Of a stretch of 64,000 nt of DNA, positions 54,511 to 61,885 are shown piece after piece (the first letter of the stretch is position 1; each line of letters begins with the position of its first letter). A program made the position numbers and the translations under genes. The DNA is taken from assembly GCA_021202275.1 (NCBI GenBank), contig JAJQDI010000031.1, forward strand, positions 62,001-126,000, read 5' to 3'. The stretch is from Bacteroides sp. (GTDB lineage Bacteria > Bacteroidota > Bacteroidia > Bacteroidales > Bacteroidaceae). The notes below the pieces were generated by a model. That model saw only the letters and a program-made list of their open reading frames with translations. It was not told where the DNA came from and ran no database searches.

Positions 54511-54561
54511 CACCGCAAATTTAAAGAAATAAAACTATTTACTAATTAAAAACTTAAAGTT

Positions 54562-54798
54562 ATGTCTGAAATTGCATCAAGAGTGAAAGCGATCATCGTC
54601 GATAAATTGGGCGTAGAAGAATCAGAAGTTACGAATGAAGCAAGCTTCACTAATGACCTGGGAGCAGATTCTCTTGACACTGTAGAACTTATCATGGAAT
54701 TCGAAAAAGAGTTCGGTATTTCTATTCCAGATGATCAGGCTGAAAAGATCGGTACTGTAGGAGATGCTGTATCTTACATCGAAGAACACGCTAAGTAA
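54562..54798 (+). CDS. acpP: Acyl carrier protein
   Basis: The 78-residue acidic protein carries growing acyl chains in fatty acid synthesis. The phosphopantetheine serine is in GADSLDTVEL. It lies 16 bases upstream of fabF and shares its operon. Confidence 0.97.
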   Translation: MSEIASRVKAIIVDKLGVEESEVTNEASFTNDLGADSLDTVELIMEFEKEFGISIPDDQAEKIGTVGDAVSYIEEHAK

Positions 54799-54814
54799 TC
54801 CGGATTTCATAAAT

Positions 54815-56077
54815 ATGGAATTGAAAAGAGTTGTAGTAACAGGCCTTGGCGCCATTACTCCCGTAGGTAACACCATCCCGGAATTCTGGGAGAACCTGGT
54901 AAACGGGGTTAGTGGAGCGGGGCCTATTACTCATTTCGACGCATCAAAATTCAAGACCCATTTCGCCTGTGAAGTGAAAGGCTTCGATTCCTCTCTATAT
55001 ATAGACAGGAAAGAGGCACGTAAAATGGATCTCTATACCCAATATGCCATTGCCGTAGCAAAACAGGCGGTTGAAGATTCGGGAATGGATGTAGAGAAAG
55101 AAGATCGTACCCGTATCGGAGTAATCTTCGGAGCTGGCATCGGAGGCATCAAAACCTTTGAAGACGAGGTCGGCAACTATGCTATCCACCAAGAGAACGG
55201 TCCTAAATTCAATCCGTTCTTTATTCCCAAAATGATCTCCGACATAGCCGCCGGCCAGATTTCCATCTTGTATGGTTTTCATGGCCCCAACTACGCGACC
55301 TGTTCGGCTTGTGCCACCTCTACCAACGCGATCGCAGACGCCTTCAACCTGATCCGTCTGGGAAAGGCAAACGCCATCGTGACGGGAGGATCAGAAGCAG
55401 CTATAGCTGTGGCAGGTGTAGGTGGATTCAACGCTATGCATGCACTTTCTACCCGCAACGATGAACCGGAAAAGGCTTCACGTCCCTTCAGCGCCAGTCG
55501 CGACGGATTCGTTATGGGAGAAGGAGGAGGCTGTCTGGTTCTCGAAGAGCTGGAACATGCCAAAGCACGCGGTGCCCGGATCTATGCCGAAGTAGCAGGA
55601 GTGGGAATGTCCAGTGATGCTTATCACCTGACCGCTTCACACCCGGATGGACTGGGTGCCCGACTGGTGATGCTCAACGCATTGGAAGATGCGGAAATGA
55701 GACCGGAAGACGTAGATTATATCAACGTACACGGAACTTCTACTCCGGTAGGAGATCTTTCGGAAGTAAAAGCCATCAAAGAAGTTTTTGGAGATCATGC
55801 CTATAAGTTGAACATCAGTTCTACCAAATCCATGACAGGCCATCTTCTGGGAGCAGCGGGAGCCGTAGAAGCGATCGCGAGTATCCTGGCTATCGCAAAC
55901 GGTATCGTACCTCCTACCATCAACCACGAGGAAGAAGACCGCGACGAGAATATTGACTACGACCTGAATTTCACATTCAACAAAGCTCAGAAACGCGAAG
56001 TGAATGTAGCTCTTTCAAACACATTCGGGTTTGGTGGTCATAACGCTTGCGCTATTTTCAAGAAATATACAGACTAA
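54815..56077 (+). CDS. fabF: Beta-ketoacyl-ACP synthase II
   Basis: The 420-residue condensing enzyme elongates fatty acids from malonyl-ACP. Catalytic Cys is in TCSACATS, with the two His in NVHGTSTPVGD and KSMTGHLLGAAG. The longest frame begins inside acpP at a TTG; the ATG at 54815 (MELKRVVVTGLGA) is the true start. It is followed after 8 bases by rnc. Confidence 0.96.
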   Translation: MELKRVVVTGLGAITPVGNTIPEFWENLVNGVSGAGPITHFDASKFKTHFACEVKGFDSSLYIDRKEARKMDLYTQYAIAVAKQAVEDSGMDVEKEDRTRIGVIFGAGIGGIKTFEDEVGNYAIHQENGPKFNPFFIPKMISDIAAGQISILYGFHGPNYATCSACATSTNAIADAFNLIRLGKANAIVTGGSEAAIAVAGVGGFNAMHALSTRNDEPEKASRPFSASRDGFVMGEGGGCLVLEELEHAKARGARIYAEVAGVGMSSDAYHLTASHPDGLGARLVMLNALEDAEMRPEDVDYINVHGTSTPVGDLSEVKAIKEVFGDHAYKLNISSTKSMTGHLLGAAGAVEAIASILAIANGIVPPTINHEEEDRDENIDYDLNFTFNKAQKREVNVALSNTFGFGGHNACAIFKKYTD

Positions 56078-56085
56078 ACGTCATC

Positions 56086-57024
56086 GTGTTACGTGATCAG
56101 ATAGAGAAGATAAGGCTTCTGTTCCGAAAAGACAGGAAGCCTTATCTTCGTTTATACAAAATACTCGGCTTTCTTCCACGCAACATACAGGTGTATGAAG
56201 AGGCCCTTTTGCACAAGTCTTCGAACATCCGCTCCGAACAGGGACGTCCGTTGAATAACGAACGGCTGGAGTTTCTGGGAGATGCGATATTAGATGCTAT
56301 CATCGGAGATATTGTGTACAGGAATTTCGCAGGCAAACGCGAAGGATTCCTGACCAACACCCGCTCCAAGATCGTACAGCGCGAAACACTCAACAAACTT
56401 GCCGTAAATATCGGTCTGGACAAACTGATCGTCTACTCCACACGCTCTTCCTCCCACAACAACTACATGTACGGAAACGCCTTCGAAGCTTTTATCGGTG
56501 CCATCTATCTCGATCAGGGATACGATCGCTGTAAAGAGTTCCTGGAAAAGAAGATCATTGGGGTACACATCGACCTCGAACGTCTCTCCCGCAAAGAGAT
56601 GAACTTCAAATCCAAATTAATCGAATGGAGTCAGAAAAACCGCGTGCAGGTCTCTTTTGAGCTGATCGAACAATTCCTGGATTGTGAAAGTAATCCCATG
56701 TTCCAGACAGAGATCCTGCTGGAAGGTCAATCGGCCGGCACGGGCGTAGGCTACTCCAAAAAAGAATCGCAGCAACAGGCCGCACAGATGGCTCTCAAGA
56801 AAATCCGTAACGATCAGGGCTTTACGGAAGAACTTCTCAGCAGGAAATCACATTGTGAGACTGTATCTGTAGAGGAATGTACAGAAGAACTGGCAGCGGA
56901 TCTTTTGTTGGCTGATGAACCGCAAGGAACACTTCCTCTCCCTGAAAATCCGGAAACCATAGTTCCCGCACCGGAACCCGTGGAGAGACCTTCCCATGCG
57001 GCAGAGGACGAACCAGATCTGTAG
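56086..57024 (+). CDS. rnc: Ribonuclease III, with C-terminal extension
   Basis: The product (312 residues) is RNase III, which cuts double-stranded RNA in rRNA processing and mRNA decay. The catalytic signature NERLEFLGDAILD, the second acidic site EAFIGAIYLDQGY and a double-stranded RNA-binding domain (about 165-240) are present. There is no ATG near the start: the frame opens at a TTG inside fabF; I chose the GTG at 56086 (VLRDQIEKIRLLF), 8 bases after the fabF stop. About 60 acidic, proline-rich residues follow the RNA-binding domain, longer than usual. Confidence 0.92.
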   Translation: MLRDQIEKIRLLFRKDRKPYLRLYKILGFLPRNIQVYEEALLHKSSNIRSEQGRPLNNERLEFLGDAILDAIIGDIVYRNFAGKREGFLTNTRSKIVQRETLNKLAVNIGLDKLIVYSTRSSSHNNYMYGNAFEAFIGAIYLDQGYDRCKEFLEKKIIGVHIDLERLSRKEMNFKSKLIEWSQKNRVQVSFELIEQFLDCESNPMFQTEILLEGQSAGTGVGYSKKESQQQAAQMALKKIRNDQGFTEELLSRKSHCETVSVEECTEELAADLLLADEPQGTLPLPENPETIVPAPEPVERPSHAAEDEPDL

Positions 57025-57303
57025 AAAATCAGGCTCTATATAGGTACTCTCCGCCCTATCTACAGGCTGAAATGCACGCCGGGCATCACTACAGCGTACA
57101 GATCAAACGCTGGTTTTCAGAATCTATTCACCCATTTCCCTTTTCGTGACTCCACTGATCACCCGGAGAGATTTTGTATGTACGGATCAGCTACTGCCCA
57201 ATCTTCTCTGTGGGCCCGGGACTGTTCGACTACCCGAATCTCTCTATGAATAAAGCAAGATCATCAAAGCCACTGATACTTACATTCGATATAAAAACCG
57301 TCT

Positions 57304-57780
57304 TCAATCTCCTTCCACCGGTAACTCCAGATGAAGCAGCGGATAAGGCTTTCCCATACCATCCTGCTCAGAACGACTCTGTTGTTTAAACCCATAATGT
57401 AGATAAAATCCTACCGCCTGACGATTTTGTTCGTTTACATCTACTTTACGTATCCCTTCTTTCTGTACGGCATCCTCCAGCAAACGTTTGCCATATCCCC
57501 GTCCACGCGCCGAAGGGTGCAGAAAGAGCACTTCCAGTTTGTCTCCATCCGTACCGGTAAACCCCACGATATTCCCCTCGTGTCGCATCACCCGGATGTG
57601 CATCCCTTGCCAGAAATTTTCCTGACGGATACATTCCTTGTAGTACAACAGGTCATCTTCTCTGAGAAAATCATGCGTTGCCCGAACAGAGGCCTCCCAG
57701 ATGGGAAGCAGCAAAGGATATTCTTCTTTCGCTATTTCTGTGATCTCTGAAAGATCAGTCACTTCTTTGTTCATTTTCAT
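57304..57780 (-). CDS. GNAT family N-acetyltransferase
   Basis: The product (158 residues) shows the GNAT acetyl-CoA motif: LEVLFLHPSARGRGYGKRLL, followed by KVDVNEQNRQAVGFYLHYGF. It resembles the YjaB/YiaC-like group that acetylates small amines or protein N-termini; the substrate is unknown. ATGs at 57780 and 57774 are both possible. It lies 22 bases after pfkA and is probably co-transcribed. Confidence 0.88.
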   Translation of the reverse strand: MKMNKEVTDLSEITEIAKEEYPLLLPIWEASVRATHDFLREDDLLYYKECIRQENFWQGMHIRVMRHEGNIVGFTGTDGDKLEVLFLHPSARGRGYGKRLLEDAVQKEGIRKVDVNEQNRQAVGFYLHYGFKQQSRSEQDGMGKPYPLLHLELPVEGD

Positions 57781-57802
57781 TCCAAAAAATTCATTTACAC
57801 GA

Positions 57803-58816
57803 TCAGCCGAAGCTGATACCCATACGACGTCCCTGCACCACCAGGTCATGATCTTCCGTTACTAACTTCAGTTTTCCCGCCACCTCCTCCAACGGCAACG
57901 AAGAGACCTCATCCCCTTGCAGGGTCACCATCCGGCCAAACTGCCCGGTAGCGATCAGCTCCGTAGCATGGCCCCCCATACGTGTAGATAGGTTGCGGTC
58001 GAACGCTGTCGGCGAGCCGCCCCGCTGGATGTATCCCAGCACCGTCTCACGGGTCTCTATACCGGTCTCATACTCTATCTCCTGGGCAATGTACTCAGCA
58101 GCCCGTTTTTTCCCATCGGTCTGTATCCCTTCGGCAACCACCACAATGGAGTAATTCTTTCCCTTCTTCAGACGTTGCAACAACACATCACCGATATTCT
58201 TTATGCTATAAGGTATTTCGGGTAGCAGGATCACGTCGCCACCTCCGGCCATTCCGGAATAGAGCGCGATCCACCCGGCCTTATGTCCCATCACCTCGAT
58301 CACCATCACCCGCTTGTGCGAACTGGCAGTAGAGTGCAGACGGTCTATCGCCTCCGTGGCAATGGTCACTGCCGAATCGAATCCAAAAGAAACATCCGTA
58401 CCCCAGATATCGTTATCTATGGTTTTGGGAACAGAGATCACATTTACTCCTATCCCTGCCAACCTGGCCGCTGTCTTCTGCGTGCCGTTGCCCCCGATAC
58501 ATACCACACAATCGAGTCCCAGCCTCTCTATATTCTGCCTGATGAGTGTAGGCTTGTCTACCTCCGTAGCAACCGCGCGTTGTTTCTTAAAAGGTTTTTC
58601 ACGGGAAGTTCCCAGAATGGTGCCTCCCAGATTGAGCAGTCCCGTAAGGGAGTCGTCCGTGATTTGCTCCACATCTCTGGTAAGCAATCCCTGAAAGCCA
58701 CTGTGGATACCTATCACCTCCATCCCATAATGCCGGATGGCGGTTTTACAAACCCCTCGTATGGTTGCGTTGATACCGGGACAATCTCCCCCGGAAGTCA
58801 GAATACCGATTCTCAT
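57803..58816 (-). CDS. pfkA: 6-phosphofructokinase
   Basis: The 337-residue glycolytic enzyme has the phosphofructokinase motifs: GILTSGGDCPG, the nucleotide site at 108-112 and the catalytic PKTIDND at 130-136. The nucleotide motif reads GGNGT, not the usual GGDGS of ATP enzymes or GGDDS of pyrophosphate enzymes, and Lys131 is of the long-PFK/PPi-like type. The glycine at 111 favours ATP. The longest frame extends 28 codons upstream; I chose the ATG at 58816 (MRIGILTSGG). Confidence 0.9.
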   Translation of the reverse strand: MRIGILTSGGDCPGINATIRGVCKTAIRHYGMEVIGIHSGFQGLLTRDVEQITDDSLTGLLNLGGTILGTSREKPFKKQRAVATEVDKPTLIRQNIERLGLDCVVCIGGNGTQKTAARLAGIGVNVISVPKTIDNDIWGTDVSFGFDSAVTIATEAIDRLHSTASSHKRVMVIEVMGHKAGWIALYSGMAGGGDVILLPEIPYSIKNIGDVLLQRLKKGKNYSIVVVAEGIQTDGKKRAAEYIAQEIEYETGIETRETVLGYIQRGGSPTAFDRNLSTRMGGHATELIATGQFGRMVTLQGDEVSSLPLEEVAGKLKLVTEDHDLVVQGRRMGISFG

Positions 58817-58937
58817 AATACCTCTCTCCTTTCCACACAAAGATTCAACAAAAAAATTAAAAGTTCTATAGAAGATCTCCCACATTTCAACATTAGTCAT
58901 TTAACAAACGTTTCAATTTAGGGGAATATTTCTCTCG

Positions 58938-58945
58938 TAAAGATA
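58938..58945 (-). promoter_or_regulatory. Possible -7 box of pfkA promoter
   Basis: TATCTTTA on the minus strand, one base off TAnnTTTG, about 120 bases from the pfkA ATG; no -33 box was found. Low confidence. Confidence 0.3.
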
Positions 58946-58967
58946 GAAAAAAAAAGATTATTAAGGT

Positions 58968-58975
58968 TACTTTTG
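58968..58975 (+). promoter_or_regulatory. -7 box of the GH3-auxin-type gene
   Basis: TACTTTTG matches TAnnTTTG, 30 bases from the ATG at 59006. The -33 region is A-rich without a clear box. Confidence 0.5.
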
Positions 58976-59005
58976 CACTCTGAAACGTTTTTTTGTAGAC
59001 GATTA

Positions 59006-60514
59006 ATGAATACCACAAAAATCATCAGTAAAATTTTCAATTCCCGGCTGAAGGAGATCGATCGGTATGCTACTCACACCGCTGAACTCCAGCAGGCTGC
59101 ATTGGCACGACTGATCCGTACGGCAAAAGACACGGAATGGGGAAAGAAATTTGACTACCAATCGATACGAAACTACGAAAACTTCAGCAACCGGGTACCG
59201 ATCCAGAGTTACGAAGAGATAAAACCCTATGTAGAACGATTGGGGGCCGGAGAGCAGAATCTTCTGTGGCCCTCCCGCATCCGGTGGTTTGCCAAATCAT
59301 CCGGTACCACCAACGACAAGAGTAAATTCCTTCCTGTCAGTAACGACGCTCTGAAAGACATTCATTACAAGGGTGGAACAGATGCCGTAGCCATTTATCT
59401 GCGCAACAACCCTGACAGTCGCTTCTTCTCCGGCAAAGGACTTATCATGGGGGGTAGTCTGGCTCCTCATCTCAATTCTTCGCATACGCAGGTGGGCGAT
59501 CTCTCCGCTATACTTATCAAAAATGTAAGTCCGCTGGTCAATATGATCCGCGTACCCAGCAAAGAGATCGCGCTGATGAGCGAATGGGAAAGCAAGATAG
59601 AAGCCATTGCTAACAGCACCATCAAATCCGATATCACCAGTATATCCGGCGTACCCTCCTGGATGCTGGTACTCATCAAACGCATCTTAGAAAAAACCGG
59701 AAAGAATTCCCTGGAAGAGATCTGGCCCAACCTGGAAGTGTTCTTCCACGGTGGAGTTAGTTTCACTCCGTACAGGGAACAATTCAAACAGGTGATCCGC
59801 AGATCCGAAATGCGTTACGTAGAGACTTACAACGCCTCGGAAGGTTATTTTGGTACGCAGGACGATCCGTCCGATCCGTCTATGCTGCTGATGATAGACT
59901 ACGGCATTTTCTACGAATTCATTCCACTTGAAGAGGTCGAAAAAGAACATCCGCGCATCTATCCGCTCGAAGACATTGAACTTCATAAAAACTACGCCAT
60001 TGTTATCTCTACCTCTTGCGGGCTGTGGAGATACATGATCGGCGATACCGTACGTTTTACCTCCCGCGATCCCTACAAGTTTGTGATCACCGGACGTACC
60101 AAACATTTTATCAACGCTTTTGGCGAGGAACTCATTGTGGACAATGCGGAGAAAGGACTGGCCAGAGCGTGTCTGGAAACCGGGGCACAGGTGAGCGAAT
60201 ATTCGGCAGCTCCGGTATTTATGGATCAGCAGGCTAAATGCCGCCATCAGTGGCTGATCGAATTTGCCCGTATGCCGGACTCTATAGATAAATTCGCAGC
60301 TATCTTAGATTCCACATTGAAAGAGGTCAACTCGGACTATGAAGCCAAACGGTGGAAAGACATCGCCTTGCAACCTTTGGAGGTGATCGTAGCCCGTAAA
60401 AATCTCTTCCACGACTGGCTCAAGCAGAAGGGCAAACTGGGCGGTCAGCACAAGATCCCACGCCTATCCAATACACGGGAGTATATCGAAGATATGCTTA
60501 TACTCAACAAATGA
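59006..60514 (+). CDS. GH3 auxin-responsive promoter family protein (acyl-adenylating enzyme)
   Basis: The 502-residue product belongs to the GH3/JAR1 family, named for plant enzymes that adenylate and conjugate acyl acids to amino acids. The N-terminal half has FAKSSGTTNDKSKF, the ATP loop, then GGVSFTPYREQF, YNASEGYFGTQ and the C-terminal GDTVRFTSRDPYKFVITGRTKHFIN (in pieces). The name 'GH3' here is unrelated to glycoside hydrolases. Its bacterial substrate is unknown. Its end overlaps the convergent mnmA by 11 bases. The ATG at 59006 (MNTTKIISKIF) was chosen over an upstream TTG. Confidence 0.9.
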   Translation: MNTTKIISKIFNSRLKEIDRYATHTAELQQAALARLIRTAKDTEWGKKFDYQSIRNYENFSNRVPIQSYEEIKPYVERLGAGEQNLLWPSRIRWFAKSSGTTNDKSKFLPVSNDALKDIHYKGGTDAVAIYLRNNPDSRFFSGKGLIMGGSLAPHLNSSHTQVGDLSAILIKNVSPLVNMIRVPSKEIALMSEWESKIEAIANSTIKSDITSISGVPSWMLVLIKRILEKTGKNSLEEIWPNLEVFFHGGVSFTPYREQFKQVIRRSEMRYVETYNASEGYFGTQDDPSDPSMLLMIDYGIFYEFIPLEEVEKEHPRIYPLEDIELHKNYAIVISTSCGLWRYMIGDTVRFTSRDPYKFVITGRTKHFINAFGEELIVDNAEKGLARACLETGAQVSEYSAAPVFMDQQAKCRHQWLIEFARMPDSIDKFAAILDSTLKEVNSDYEAKRWKDIALQPLEVIVARKNLFHDWLKQKGKLGGQHKIPRLSNTREYIEDMLILNK

Positions 60515-61574
60515 TCCCTCCCCCTACCAGCAGACCTTCTTTATAGAAAGCAGCCGCTTGCCCCGAGGCTACGGCAGCGAGTGGTTCTGTCAGCCGTATA
60601 TGCAGTCTTCCCTCTGCCGTACGGATCAGGGTACACTGGTTGTGCTGTTTGCGATAACGGACTTTCACCACCAATTGCTCCTTTCCATCAGCCCATGCCT
60701 CCTCTGTCAGTCGCCAGTCTTTCAGAAAAAACTCTGTTTTCTCCAGCGAATGCAAAGGAGCCAGTACCACCTCGTTCTTTTCTACACCGATCTCTTTGAC
60801 AAAAACCGCCCGGTTGAGATAGATCAGTCCGCGACGCTGACCAATGGTATAAAACGGATACCCTTCATGTTGCCCCAGCACATTTCCCGCTTCGTCTACA
60901 AAATTTCCTTTCCCCGGCAATTCCCATTTCCCGTTGTTCTCTTTCCCTGCGGACAGTTCAGCACGGAGAAATCCCCGGTAGTCCATCGGACAGAAGCAGA
61001 CTCCCAGGCTATCTTTTTTATCGGCTACCTTCAGAAATCCCCGCTCCCGGGCAAACTCTCGGGCCCATGTCTTGGTTACATCCCCCATAGGCAGAAGCAT
61101 CCGCCGGAGTATCTCCTGCGACAATCCCCACAGGAAAAAAGTCTGATCTTTGTCCGTATCCTCTGCCGGTGCGATGTAGTATTTCCCTTCCTGAAAAGTT
61201 TTACGGATATAGTGTCCGGTAGAAATATAAAATATATCCTTTTCATCGGCAATATGGGCAAGCAACGGCCATTTGAGCAGGTTGTTGCATACTGTACAGG
61301 GCACCGGAGTACGGCCACACATGTATTCCCGCACAAAATAATCGACCACCTCTCTGCGAAATACATCCCGCGCGTCGTATACCAGATGAGGTATACCCAA
61401 TCCGGCAGCCAGTTCCCGCGCATCTTCAATAGCCTGCTCCGAACCAGGGCCGTCGTGAAAGCGAAAAGTCACCCCGGATACCTCATATCCGGCATCTGAC
61501 AGCAACATAGCCGCCACCGAACTATCGGTACCACCACTCATGCCCAACAATACACCTTTGTTTTCCTTGATCAT
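60504..61574 (-). CDS. mnmA: tRNA-specific 2-thiouridylase
   Basis: The 356-residue enzyme makes 2-thiouridine at the wobble position of certain tRNAs. The P-loop is GMSGGTDSS; the catalytic cysteines are Cys96 (CTVCNN) and Cys193 (LGVCFC). The STGHYIRK and QTFFLWGLSQ blocks fit MnmA. It ends 11 bases inside the GH3-type gene. Bacteroidales often have two MnmA copies; this one is of the shorter form. Confidence 0.94.
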   Translation of the reverse strand: MIKENKGVLLGMSGGTDSSVAAMLLSDAGYEVSGVTFRFHDGPGSEQAIEDARELAAGLGIPHLVYDARDVFRREVVDYFVREYMCGRTPVPCTVCNNLLKWPLLAHIADEKDIFYISTGHYIRKTFQEGKYYIAPAEDTDKDQTFFLWGLSQEILRRMLLPMGDVTKTWAREFARERGFLKVADKKDSLGVCFCPMDYRGFLRAELSAGKENNGKWELPGKGNFVDEAGNVLGQHEGYPFYTIGQRRGLIYLNRAVFVKEIGVEKNEVVLAPLHSLEKTEFFLKDWRLTEEAWADGKEQLVVKVRYRKQHNQCTLIRTAEGRLHIRLTEPLAAVASGQAAAFYKEGLLVGGGIIC

Positions 61575-61772
61575 GACGCGAAATTACACAAAAATCTCCT
61601 ATATTTGTTTCAGTTTACATAAGTCTGTCCCTATCCGGCCGGGAGTTTAATCCCGTATACTTGAGAAGGTCATCTGTATGATCCGGAGAAAAACCGGACC
61701 AAAAACAGAACTATAAAAAGATTTTTTTGATATACAACCGGAAAACAGTTTATTCAAAAAGTTATAATTTTT

Positions 61773-61875
61773 AAGTGGTGAGTTATGAGTTCTAACTTAA
61801 AACTCACCACTTAGAACTTAAAACTTGGTCTCAGTCATTCAAATCGTAAACCATACATCAGCAAATCGTACATCC
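61773..61875. repeat. Palindrome and degenerate heptads upstream of the SNF2 gene
   Basis: AAGTGGTGAGTT (61773-61784) pairs with AACTCACCACTT (61801-61812). AGTTCTAA (61788-61795) can also pair with TTAGAACT (61811-61818), giving an alternative fold. At 61840-61875 two degenerate GTAAATC/GTACATC-type units follow, running up to the start of the helicase. Confidence 0.75.
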
Positions 61876-61885
61876 GGATCTCCAT

